DNA of 64,000 bases from an uncultured Tenacibaculum sp. (GTDB lineage Bacteria; Bacteroidota; Bacteroidia; Flavobacteriales; Flavobacteriaceae). The stretch spans positions 62,001 through 126,000 of the forward strand of contig CANMIL010000004.1 in the NCBI GenBank assembly GCA_947497895.1. Direction: 5' to 3'. The position numbers were made by a program, and so were the translations under genes. The notes below the pieces were generated by a model. That model did not search any database, was not told the origin of the DNA, and saw only the letters and a program-made list of their open reading frames with translations. Positions 39,324 through 48,196 of this stretch are shown in pieces. Position 1 is the first letter of the stretch, and each line of letters opens with the position of its first letter.

Positions 39324-40536
39324 AGTGCTTAGTTGTAAATGACTTTTTGTTTAAAACAGCCTCGTAAATCTTATGTTCTAATCCTCCTTCAGCAAATAGG
39401 TAGAAAACCTCGTTTTTTTCTCTCTCTTTTGTTGTTAACCTATCTCTTGATTGCCAATATGAGGTCGCCGAAAAATCAATATTGAAAAACACTAAAGCTT
39501 CAGCTTTCGCTAATGATATCCCCTCTCTACCAGCTACAATTTGCAATGCTATACTTTTACGACTTCCATTAAACTCGTGCAAGTCTGTTGTAACACTTCC
39601 CCCAAGGGCCTGTTTGATAAGGTTTAACTCCTCGTTAAACTTGTAGAATATTGCTATTTTTTTACCTTGAAAGTGATGCTTGATACATTCAGCTTTTGTA
39701 TTATCGATTATAATCGACTGGCCATCTTCTAACTTTACTGTTCCCGAGTAGATTTGATGTACTTTAGACATTAGTTTAACTGGTGTATCTCCTAGAATTA
39801 CTCCCCCTTTCTTACCCTCATACACTTTATCCTTTTCCAATTTTGATACAAGATTATAAGTAACAGGCTTCATTTTAACATTGATTACCTTTTCAATCAC
39901 TTTCGATTTAAAACCAGCTTCAGCTTGAGTATAGCTAATCATATAACTACTAATCATCTGCCTAATGAGGTTTTCATTCGCATTTGAATAATCATTAACT
40001 ATTCTACCGTGAGCCACTTTTTTTTGCCTAACACTAACATAACCTTTAGCCCACTGATAGAAGTTAGCCTCATGGAATGGTGAGTAATCAGAAATATAAA
40101 ATTGATGAAAGATTTGAGAGAAACTCTCAGGTGTTGGAGTACCTGACAACAATAAAACTTTCTTATTTCCTACTATTGCTTTCACCTTCTTGGCTCTACT
40201 CGAAGGCTTTGGAAAAGCACCTATCTTATGTGACTCATCAACAATTATAAAATCATGATCTTTATCTGTTATTTTATGCAGGGATTCATAATTTATAAGC
40301 TCTAGCTCAAATGATGGTCCGAACAGATCGTAGTCTCTTTTCACAGTTCCATCTTTTATTACTTTAGCAGTCGTAATAAATAGTACTTTATTTGCTTTTA
40401 CACCATCTGCAACTCCTAGAGCCGTAAGAGTTTTGCCCGTCCTAACTTCCATACAAAGAAGTATTAATCTTTGCTTAAATATCTTTTTTATAGCATCAGC
40501 AATAATGCTTTTTTGATAATCTCTAAATTCAAACAT
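39298..40536 (-). CDS. SNF2-family phage helicase
   Basis: CMEVRTGKTLTALG, FIIVDESHKI, GREGISLAKAEALVFFNIDFSATSYWQSRDR. Confidence 0.92.
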   Translation of the reverse strand: MFEFRDYQKSIIADAIKKIFKQRLILLCMEVRTGKTLTALGVADGVKANKVLFITTAKVIKDGTVKRDYDLFGPSFELELINYESLHKITDKDHDFIIVDESHKIGAFPKPSSRAKKVKAIVGNKKVLLLSGTPTPESFSQIFHQFYISDYSPFHEANFYQWAKGYVSVRQKKVAHGRIVNDYSNANENLIRQMISSYMISYTQAEAGFKSKVIEKVINVKMKPVTYNLVSKLEKDKVYEGKKGGVILGDTPVKLMSKVHQIYSGTVKLEDGQSIIIDNTKAECIKHHFQGKKIAIFYKFNEELNLIKQALGGSVTTDLHEFNGSRKSIALQIVAGREGISLAKAEALVFFNIDFSATSYWQSRDRLTTKEREKNEVFYLFAEGGLEHKIYEAVLNKKSFTTKHYERSRLSA

Positions 40537-40547
40537 TTCTTCAATTT

Positions 40548-42959
40548 TTAAAAAGGAACTTCTCCAAGTTCTTTGATTTCTGTATCGGTTAATTCTTTGT
40601 CATAACCAAGATCAACCCACCTTATTCCTTGGGAATTACCTTGTTCAAATGATAACCCCTTTAATTCAGCATACTTTCTTAGCCATCCTAAAAAAGTCTT
40701 ACGAGATAGCCATCTTTTAAAGTCCGTATATTCCGAAGTAAAATCTTCGAATAGTTCAGCTTTTGCCACTCTACTCTTACGAATCTTTTCGTTCTGATCA
40801 TCTTCTGCCCACTGATAAAATTCCATTGAGGTTTGGTTCATGAACTTTCTTAACTTCAAATTTTTAAACTCTGGACTTATCATTTGACAATTATTTTCGA
40901 AATAGAACTGAACACACCCTAGCATGTAGTTATCGAAGAGGAGCCAATCATTATCATTCCAATCATAAAACAACTGTCTTCCAAACTCTTCCTCTGGTGT
41001 TTTGTTCCTGTGGTAGTATTGTGAGAATTCTAGTTCCCACTTTCTTCTATCGTGTGAGTTCCCATCACCTTTTACTGTGTAATTCGTAGAAATAATGATC
41101 TTAGGACTATCTTTAAAATCAACCTTTTTTGCTCCGACATTCTTATATTCTAATGTAATCCCTTGGGTTATTACACTGAATAAAGATTCAAAGGGGAAAT
41201 TCTTTTTTATATCATCAAAGGCTATGATTTGTGTTTCTGGAGTTACAGTCTGGAAGGCAAATTTTTCTTTAATATTAAACAGTTTACCATCAAGTACAAC
41301 ACTCCTTCTTAAATACTCAAGTGCAGTTGTAAAAATACCTTTTCCAGTTCCTCCTTCTGGATTCTCAGAGATACATTCGTCATTTAAAATAACCGCTGGA
41401 GATTTAGAAGAATCTTTATAACCATGCAGTAAATAACCTATCGTACTCCTAAAAGATTGTTCATTTACCTTGTTGTTTCCACTAACATTTTTAATAAAGG
41501 TTTTGAAATCATTATTGTTATTATTGGTAACCTCGAAGGACCTTTTATTAATTCGTTTTTTAAAAACATAACCATCTTCTAGATCTAAATAATCAATGGT
41601 TTTTATACCTTCAGGAGTTACAATTGCAATACAATTACTATAAAAAAAGTAAGCCTTTCTTTTCGTATCTCTTAGTAATGGAATCTCTCGTATATCAAGA
41701 ATATTTAAAAAGTCTTTTTTGAAATACTTAGGGCTATCAGCAAAAAACTCATAAATACGCCACTTTCCATTATCATCAAGATCTTTTAATACAAAATCTT
41801 TTATGTTATCTACAGTAATAAAGCTTACTAGGTTGTTTTCTATCCTAATGAAACGATACTCTTCATCATCATTATTTTGGTAACGATAAAAACCATTCAT
41901 CTGCAGGAACTCTTTAAATCGCTTGGCATATATGGTTACCCTTTTAGTTTTTTGAGCTACCGAGTAATAAACATCAAGATCATCGGCGTTTTGGGCTTCT
42001 TCATCAATGACATCATCCAGTTCATTTTGATCATACCCTTTTTTAGAAACCTCCTCTTTTATTTTCTCTAAAGGAGTACCTAAATAAACTTCTTTCTTAA
42101 CATAATCTCTTATGTCATAATTCTCAAAGAATTTACTATTAAAAGAGGTTACTGTTTTTTTATAGGCCGATTCAATAGTTTGATTAATCTCACCAGTCTT
42201 AAAGTCTTCTCTCTGAAATTTTGTGAAATAAGATTCACAACTATACTTTGCAATACCATACTCGGAAAAAGCACATGCCAAAACAAACAAACTGTCATTC
42301 CTATTCCCTTCTGTAAACGAGTACTTTTTATTCCACCATTTCTCAAGCCTTTGAATAATGGCTGTTTCATTTTTTAAAGGAATTTTATCTTTTGAGGCTG
42401 AAGCATATTTATGCTCTTCAATATCATCTTTCTTTATAAAGACAACTGATTCTTTATTTACATAAATATTAGGATCATAAGATATAAAACATACTCTCGA
42501 AACATCAGAGCAGTTTTTGTCAAAATACTCACAATCATAATAGTCTTCAAGAGCTTTAAAGTATCTCTTATGATCGCTTTTCTCATTAGGTATTTTTACT
42601 ATTACTTTAATTCCGTTACCTGAAGGGGATATAAAACAAGAATAAGTAAATTGGTCCTTTTTGAATTGGTCAACATAATCGGTTAACACCTCATTATCTG
42701 GAAAATTATCGAAATCAAGACAAATAAACCCGCTATGAGTAATGATCTTATTGGCTGATCTTTCTCTAAATGTTCCAGAAAAACATATACTTGGTAACTG
42801 TTTTTTTAACTCCTGCCTTTTTGCTTTATCCCTTTCCTTTCTTATTCTATGTATAAGGTCTTTTACCTTCCCCTCCTTTATCCTTTTTAACACCTCGTCA
42901 ATATCGACATGCATAGGAGTTTTAGTCTCTCTAATACTCTTAAATAGCGTTATTTTCAT
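40548..42959 (-). CDS. VirE N-terminal (BT4734-like) primase / D5-type helicase fusion
   Basis: FSGTFRERSANKIITHSGFICLDFDNF, ENPEGGTGKGIFTTAL (Walker A), IIAFDDIKKNF. Confidence 0.88.
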   Translation of the reverse strand: MKITLFKSIRETKTPMHVDIDEVLKRIKEGKVKDLIHRIRKERDKAKRQELKKQLPSICFSGTFRERSANKIITHSGFICLDFDNFPDNEVLTDYVDQFKKDQFTYSCFISPSGNGIKVIVKIPNEKSDHKRYFKALEDYYDCEYFDKNCSDVSRVCFISYDPNIYVNKESVVFIKKDDIEEHKYASASKDKIPLKNETAIIQRLEKWWNKKYSFTEGNRNDSLFVLACAFSEYGIAKYSCESYFTKFQREDFKTGEINQTIESAYKKTVTSFNSKFFENYDIRDYVKKEVYLGTPLEKIKEEVSKKGYDQNELDDVIDEEAQNADDLDVYYSVAQKTKRVTIYAKRFKEFLQMNGFYRYQNNDDEEYRFIRIENNLVSFITVDNIKDFVLKDLDDNGKWRIYEFFADSPKYFKKDFLNILDIREIPLLRDTKRKAYFFYSNCIAIVTPEGIKTIDYLDLEDGYVFKKRINKRSFEVTNNNNNDFKTFIKNVSGNNKVNEQSFRSTIGYLLHGYKDSSKSPAVILNDECISENPEGGTGKGIFTTALEYLRRSVVLDGKLFNIKEKFAFQTVTPETQIIAFDDIKKNFPFESLFSVITQGITLEYKNVGAKKVDFKDSPKIIISTNYTVKGDGNSHDRRKWELEFSQYYHRNKTPEEEFGRQLFYDWNDNDWLLFDNYMLGCVQFYFENNCQMISPEFKNLKLRKFMNQTSMEFYQWAEDDQNEKIRKSRVAKAELFEDFTSEYTDFKRWLSRKTFLGWLRKYAELKGLSFEQGNSQGIRWVDLGYDKELTDTEIKELGEVPF

Positions 42960-42980
42960 CTTTACTTGACTTTTTGGTTA

Positions 42981-43255
42981 AACACTTAAAAAACACTTCT
43001 TGCAACACTTTACGCAACACTTACAAACACAAACAAACCATTCATTTACAACACCTTAAACACTACCACAACACTTGCAACACATTTGAATTGAAAAAAT
43101 AAAATCCCTTTCCAACTCTTTTAACTACTCTGAAAAAATCTAAATACGATTTAAAGTGTTGCAAGTGTTGCGTGTGCTGTTTTTACCAGTATTTACAGGG
43201 CTTTGAGCGTAAACACTTACATTTTTAAATGTGTTTGCAAGTGTTTTGAAGTGTT
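42981..43255. promoter_or_regulatory. iteron-like candidate replication origin
   Basis: Ten AACACTT/AAGTGTT copies in 275 noncoding bp; first four at 42981, 42992, 43004, 43016 (11-12-bp period). Confidence 0.65.
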
Positions 43256-43256
43256 T

Positions 43257-44000
43257 TTAAGCTGTTTTTTTTGACTCGCCTAACTTATACGAGTTTTCAT
43301 ACATTAGGTTACGAGGGCTATAATTAGGATTTTCCTCATCCCATAAAGCTCTGGTATACTTGTAAAGATTCATGTTCTTTAAATGGTCTTTGGTAAACTC
43401 TTTTATCTGCCAACCAACACCTTGAAAGTCTTTTTTAGTCCTGGTACTTGCATTTAACCATAACACACCATATCGATCTATTTGTACTTTGGTGTTTTCT
43501 TCCCATACTTGCTTGTATATAGCTAATTGTAACTGGTAAGTTTTGTAGATAGCGTTTGATGTTTTGAAGTCAATCATCCATCTTTGCCCACCAATAGTAC
43601 AAACAAAATCAATTGTTCCACCGATGAGCCATTTTTCAGAAAACACTTGAGCTTCTACCGCATCAAATGAATCAACAAGCGTATCATAAAAGTCCATGAA
43701 CCTTGTAATCATCTTCCACTCGTTAAGTGTATATTGTTCTTTTCCATTGATAAACCAAGAAATCTCCTTCCCATTTAGGAAGTCCTCAATCGCATTATGA
43801 ACATTACTTCCTTGCTCTCCAGCTTCTTTTAAGATTCTATCGGCATTCTTTCCATTGTTTTTCAACCACTCAAAGTAAACTGGATTCTTAGGATACGCCT
43901 GTAAAACAGTTGTAACACTTGGATAATAAGTTTCAAAGTCGAGCGTATAAAAACGCTCGTCCAGAACTTCTATTTTATTTAAGTTTTGGATAACCCTCAT
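43257..44000 (-). CDS. PD-(D/E)XK-type nuclease
   Basis: LIGGTIDFVCTIGGQRWMIDFKTSNAIYKTYQLQLAIYK. Confidence 0.8.
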   Translation of the reverse strand: MRVIQNLNKIEVLDERFYTLDFETYYPSVTTVLQAYPKNPVYFEWLKNNGKNADRILKEAGEQGSNVHNAIEDFLNGKEISWFINGKEQYTLNEWKMITRFMDFYDTLVDSFDAVEAQVFSEKWLIGGTIDFVCTIGGQRWMIDFKTSNAIYKTYQLQLAIYKQVWEENTKVQIDRYGVLWLNASTRTKKDFQGVGWQIKEFTKDHLKNMNLYKYTRALWDEENPNYSPRNLMYENSYKLGESKKTA

Positions 44001-44010
44001 AGCTCATGAA

Positions 44011-44634
44011 TTAAAATGGCAAATCTTTTAATTCATCCATATTAACGTCTATGTCTTTAGCTTTCTCTAATTCTTGAGGAGTGATCTCGAATTTATCCGT
44101 GAAACTTTTAAACTTGTCTTTTAAAAAGGCCAATTGTTCCGTTTTATCCCATTGCTTTTTTCCGTTAAACATAACCTCCTTTAAAGGCGGTAATCCGTTT
44201 GGATTCTCCATGGTATGCTCACTTTTAATTTTAACTCCATTTTGAAATACGTTAACCCCAGTAATATTTTTTCCTTCTTTATTTAGAAAAGCATAAGGAA
44301 TGAATCTTACTTCTTGCTGAGTATTGAAAGAGTTAATTTTATAGAGAAAAGAACGCCCATAGGAGCTATCAAACTTTATTGATAATACAGCTCTCTCTCC
44401 TCCTTTTTCAATTGTTAATTTGATCGTATCACCATATTCATCATGAGTTAAAACTTCTGCCTTTTCGATTCTTCCTTCGATATAATCGTGACGCTGCTCA
44501 TATACAGTATCTCCGTTTTTATTAACTCTAGATGAACAGATAACTCCTTCTGGCTCTACTTTACCATAACTTCTTACTACTTTCCCGTTTGAAACATTGT
44601 AATAATTGCTTACTTGATTTAAATTTCCTACCAT
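44011..44634 (-). CDS. candidate phage ssDNA-binding protein
   Basis: Position in recombination/replication module; C-terminus MDELKDLPF resembles the SSB acidic tip. Confidence 0.55.
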   Translation of the reverse strand: MVGNLNQVSNYYNVSNGKVVRSYGKVEPEGVICSSRVNKNGDTVYEQRHDYIEGRIEKAEVLTHDEYGDTIKLTIEKGGERAVLSIKFDSSYGRSFLYKINSFNTQQEVRFIPYAFLNKEGKNITGVNVFQNGVKIKSEHTMENPNGLPPLKEVMFNGKKQWDKTEQLAFLKDKFKSFTDKFEITPQELEKAKDIDVNMDELKDLPF

Positions 44635-44665
44635 TTTACTTGTGATTTTTAATTAATAATTATTT

Positions 44666-44869
44666 TTATTTAGGTATTCCGTATCCCACTTGATTTCTAT
44701 ATTCATCATAAATAGGATAAGGGTATGTTCTTTTTTTTCTTGCTATGTCATAGGACTTTATTTCCTCTTCAATTCCAATTCCTTTTAAAAAGGTTGTCAA
44801 TCCGTCTTTAATTCTTTTCGTTACTTCTACACCTTCATAAGTGTAATATTGGTTCTTTGTTTTTTTCAT
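44666..44869 (-). CDS. hypothetical protein
   Basis: 67-aa ORF. Confidence 0.55.
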   Translation of the reverse strand: MKKTKNQYYTYEGVEVTKRIKDGLTTFLKGIGIEEEIKSYDIARKKRTYPYPIYDEYRNQVGYGIPK

Positions 44870-45132
44870 ATTCTTTCGATTTGGTTAGCTACTAAATTGT
44901 TGTAACAGTTCTGGTAATTATCTTTTTTAAATTCAGTTTTTATAGTAGTTTTGATCTTATCTCCAACTTTTAAAAAATGCGCTTGTTCGTGAAGAGACTT
45001 TCTTAATTCCACGGATAATTCCTCCTTATTTTCTTTTCCGTTTACTTGATACACATCAAGAACTACAATCGTTTTTTTGCTTGTTCTTAATACTTTTTCA
45101 ATCTTCTCCTTTACAAGTCCTATTATCTCCAT
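44866..45132 (-). CDS. hypothetical protein
   Basis: 88-aa ORF. Confidence 0.55.
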   Translation of the reverse strand: MEIIGLVKEKIEKVLRTSKKTIVVLDVYQVNGKENKEELSVELRKSLHEQAHFLKVGDKIKTTIKTEFKKDNYQNCYNNLVANQIERI

Positions 45133-45140
45133 TTGCTTTT

Positions 45141-45278
45141 TTAAGGCTCGTTTTTTTTGATTTTATCTATATGCCTAAGGATGTGCATATTCTCTTTTAA
45201 CACTTTTTCTTTTCTGTAGTAGCAATAGACGGCGAACGAAAAAAGCACTACTTCAATAATAAACCTTGCCGTTTCCAT
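45141..45278 (-). CDS. small membrane protein
   Basis: Manual translation METARFIIEVVLFSFAVYCYYRKEKVLKENMHILRHIDKIKKNEP*. Confidence 0.5.
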   Translation of the reverse strand: METARFIIEVVLFSFAVYCYYRKEKVLKENMHILRHIDKIKKNEP

Positions 45279-45280
45279 GC

Positions 45281-45676
45281 TTACAAATACTTATTATGAT
45301 TATCTCTTGCCTCCTTAAACTTTTCTAAATCACTCCTAAGAATTTGTAAATCTCTTTTACCTTTTTTAGTGGCCTTAAGTTTTATCTTTCCATCCTTCAA
45401 ACCGTCGTTTATCCATGATAAAACGGTAGTAACAGAAACATTTTCTTCTTTTGCTGCTTGCCTAGTACTTATCTTTTCATTAAGCTTCGCTCTTTTCTCT
45501 TCTTCCCTGATAAGATTATAAGTTGCTTTGGTTGCCGTTTCAGCGACGAACTTTGTATACTGCTGAAAAATATCATTCGGCATAAAAACCCCTCCTTTTT
45601 CTATATGTTGAATTCCTTCCATTTTCTCTATTTGCTTTTTTAAAAAGAGGGGGAGTTTGGAACTCCCTCCCTCCAA
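45281..45676 (-). CDS. HTH (MerR/excisionase-type) DNA-binding protein
   Basis: KISTRQAAKEENVSVTTVLSWINDG...ILRSDLEKFKEARDN. Confidence 0.65.
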   Translation of the reverse strand: MEGGSSKLPLFLKKQIEKMEGIQHIEKGGVFMPNDIFQQYTKFVAETATKATYNLIREEEKRAKLNEKISTRQAAKEENVSVTTVLSWINDGLKDGKIKLKATKKGKRDLQILRSDLEKFKEARDNHNKYL

Positions 45677-45759
45677 AAAATCAACTAACCAAATTTTAAT
45701 GAAAACGGACTACCTCTTGTAATCCTAGGCAAGCCCTTCTAAACACTTGCCTAGCATTA

Positions 45760-45978
45760 TTAAACAGTTAGTGCGTTATTTTGCTTAGCGATATAATTTT
45801 GTGTGAATTGATTTAGATTTTTATGAATACCGTACATGTCTTTGATTTTCCATTTTGAAAACCAATTGACTCTTGCCGATTCAGTTGCTATCTGGAATTC
45901 CTCAGCCACTAAAGCGTGAAACTCTTTTTTATTTTCTACCTGTTCGTATAATCGTTTTATATTTTCTAAAAGGTCCAT
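45760..45978 (-). CDS. small phage regulator-like protein
   Basis: 72-aa ORF in early region. Confidence 0.5.
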   Translation of the reverse strand: MDLLENIKRLYEQVENKKEFHALVAEEFQIATESARVNWFSKWKIKDMYGIHKNLNQFTQNYIAKQNNALTV

Positions 45979-46130
45979 TTTTTATTAGTATTTATATTCC
46001 CAACTTACTTGCCATAAACTATCTAAAAGCTAATCAACAGCACAAACAGTAACCATACTATTCCCATAATAACTACAGCTAAAGTGTCTCCAATTTCAAT
46101 TTTGTGTTTACCCATCACTTCTACCGTATT

Positions 46131-46250
46131 TTAGTTTAAAACTGACAGTAAATACTCAGCTTCACTATCGGTTATATTTTTTTCGTTTTGTTTGTGTGGG
46201 GAATTGTAATACTCTCCTAGTTTTTCAAAAAATGCTCTTAAATCTTCCAT
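46131..46250 (-). CDS. small ORF
   Basis: Manual translation MEDLRAFFEKLGEYYNSPHKQNEKNITDSEAEYLLSVLN*. Confidence 0.4.
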   Translation of the reverse strand: MEDLRAFFEKLGEYYNSPHKQNEKNITDSEAEYLLSVLN

Positions 46251-46324
46251 GATTTTTTATTTTGGTTGTTAATTATAATTTTTCAAAAGAGAGGAGGTGA
46301 ACCTCCCCTCTAACTTGTTAGCTT

Positions 46325-46690
46325 CTATCCCCAATAAGCCAACTCAGCTACATTTCTGTTAATATTAAATGATGTGATATTATCGTTTAGTTCAGCTCTT
46401 CTATTTTCAACTAGCTTAATAATGCAATCAAAAATTTTGTTTTGCTCCCTTTCTGCTAATTGGACAGTTTCTTCATCATCTCCTAACCATACGAAAAGCT
46501 CATATTTATCTTTCTTACAACCGTAAACCATATCTAGTCTGAAATAGCCCCAACCTAACTCCTCTTCAGCATAAAAAGCACACTCATTTTCAAGACTATG
46601 TAAGTTGTTATCTTCGAACTGTATAGTACATACTTCTACTATCTTTTCAATTTGCTCAGTAGTAAGTGCGTTTTTAACGGTTGCTTCCAT
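46325..46690 (-). CDS. first leftward early gene, hypothetical (start MEATVKNAL)
   Basis: Start corrected from 46744 using the conserved start in the duplicate copy. Confidence 0.6.
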   Translation of the reverse strand: MEATVKNALTTEQIEKIVEVCTIQFEDNNLHSLENECAFYAEEELGWGYFRLDMVYGCKKDKYELFVWLGDDEETVQLAEREQNKIFDCIIKLVENRRAELNDNITSFNINRNVAELAYWG

Positions 46691-46733
46691 TTTTTTTGTA
46701 AGTTTGTGTTGTTGAACAATACGAAGATATAAC
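46512..46733. repeat. 222-bp direct duplication, copy 1
   Basis: About 98% identical by eye to 47391-47612. Confidence 0.9.
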
Positions 46734-46764
46734 AAAACGTACAATTAAACAAAACAAAACGTAC
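46732..46764. promoter_or_regulatory. candidate operator: ACAAAACGTAC direct repeat, 22-bp spacing
   Basis: 46732-46742 and 46754-46764, between divergent genes. Confidence 0.5.
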
Positions 46765-46801
46765 TTTTTTGTTTGTTTTGTGTTTTTTATACTTATATAA
46801 T

Positions 46802-47215
46802 ATGCAAAAAAACAGACTCGAACTTATAATCAAGGAGCGAAAAAAGCAAGGAATAACTTGGGAGGAGTTATCAGATGGCCTTCCAATTGCTGGAAATTCG
46901 TTAAGAGTTGCTTTTACTCGTAAAAGTGTTGATGAAGTGTATATCGAACATGTAGAGTCTAAGCTAAACATTAAACAAAACAAACAAAACATACAACATG
47001 TCAAAAATGAGGATGATCAGGAAAACGACATCTATTACGAAAAAGACGGTGTTAAGATTAGTTTGGATGAAATATTATTATTTGTTTCGAAAAATGAAGA
47101 AAGATGTATGCAAGAAAAAATATTTTCTAATATTGTAGAAGTACGTGTTGCTAAACGTATATCAGAAATAACTGCTTCAAAAGAAAAACTAATGCAGTAT
47201 TTGGATATTTCTTAA
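46802..47215 (+). CDS. rightward repressor-like regulator 1
   Basis: N-terminal HTH-like KKQGITWEELSDGLPIAGNSLRVAFTRKSVDEVYIEHVESKL. Confidence 0.55.
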   Translation: MQKNRLELIIKERKKQGITWEELSDGLPIAGNSLRVAFTRKSVDEVYIEHVESKLNIKQNKQNIQHVKNEDDQENDIYYEKDGVKISLDEILLFVSKNEERCMQEKIFSNIVEVRVAKRISEITASKEKLMQYLDIS

Positions 47216-47229
47216 TTTTTAGGTTTTCT

Positions 47230-47358
47230 ATGATTATTTTCCGTTTAGAAGAATTTATCAAACATAAAAACCTTAATATCAGGTCGTTTGAAAAACTTAT
47301 TGGTACTAGTGATGGTACAATTAGAAACGCATTAAAGAAAGAAAGAAAGAGAAATTAA
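47230..47358 (+). pseudogene. truncated HTH repressor N-terminus
   Basis: Manual translation MIIFRLEEFIKHKNLNIRSFEKLIGTSDGTIRNALKKERKRN*. Confidence 0.5.
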
Positions 47359-47368
47359 TTCTAAGTGG

Positions 47369-47569
47369 TTAGTAATAATTTCCGATAATTTTCTTACAAC
47401 CGTAAACCATATCTAGTCTGAAATAGCCCCAACCTAACTCCTCTTCAGCATAAAAAGCACACTCATTTTCAAGACCATGTAAGTTGTTATCTTCGAACTG
47501 TATAGTACATACTTCTACTATCTTTTCAATTTGCTCGGTAGTAAGTGCGTTTTTAACGGTTGCTTCCAT
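47369..47569 (-). pseudogene. truncated duplicate of the 46325-46690 gene
   Basis: First ~59 residues nearly identical, then unrelated short tail. Confidence 0.8.
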
Positions 47570-47612
47570 TTTTTTTGTAAGTTTGTGTTGTTGGATAATA
47601 CGAAGATATAAC
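47391..47612. repeat. 222-bp direct duplication, copy 2
   Basis: See copy 1. Confidence 0.9.
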
Positions 47613-47662
47613 TTTTGTTATATTTCACAAAAAAAACATAATAACTTTTTTTATATTATTTT

Positions 47663-48109
47663 ATGTCAGATGTAGGAAATCGACTAAAAACCCTAGTGAA
47701 AACGTGCGGTTTCACCAATAAAAGTTTCGCTGAAAAAGCTGAAGTAGCGCCTAATTACATAAGTATACTTATAAGAACAGGGGATATTTCAGACAAATTC
47801 AAATACACTATAAAAAAAGTTATACCTAATACAAATATTAATTGGCTGGAAACGGGAAATGGTGAAATGCTCATGGATTCAGGAGACACTGGTCAGAAAT
47901 TCACCAAAGATTCGGATTTAGACATAGTTCCATTGTTGGAACACCTCCTAAAGCATAATGACGAGCTTATGAAGGATGAGACATTCATTAAGTATATACA
48001 AATGAATGCCGAGTATTTGTCATTAGAGGAAGAAAAGGAACTAAAAAAACAAGCTATTCAAGAACTCAGGGAAATAGCAAGAGAAAAAATTAGAAATAAA
48101 GAATTATAA
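47663..48109 (+). CDS. XRE-type phage repressor
   Basis: GNRLKTLVKTCGFTNKSFAEKAEVAPNYISILIRTG...INWLETGNGEML. Confidence 0.8.
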   Translation: MSDVGNRLKTLVKTCGFTNKSFAEKAEVAPNYISILIRTGDISDKFKYTIKKVIPNTNINWLETGNGEMLMDSGDTGQKFTKDSDLDIVPLLEHLLKHNDELMKDETFIKYIQMNAEYLSLEEEKELKKQAIQELREIAREKIRNKEL

Positions 48110-48138
48110 AAAAACACCTCGTAATGAGGTGTTTTTTT
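48109..48138 (+). terminator. intrinsic terminator after repressor
   Basis: AAAAAACACCTC-GTAAT-GAGGTGTTTTTTT. Confidence 0.75.
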
Positions 48139-48196
48139 ACAGAACTCTATCAGCAAGTATACTTATAATCCTAATAAAAGATATAAATAAATATCT

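Noticed and set aside
46639-47004. Minus-strand ORF MTCCMFCLFCLMFSLDST...
   Set aside because: Antisense to regulator 46802-47215 and runs through the divergent promoter region; composition is unlike a real protein.
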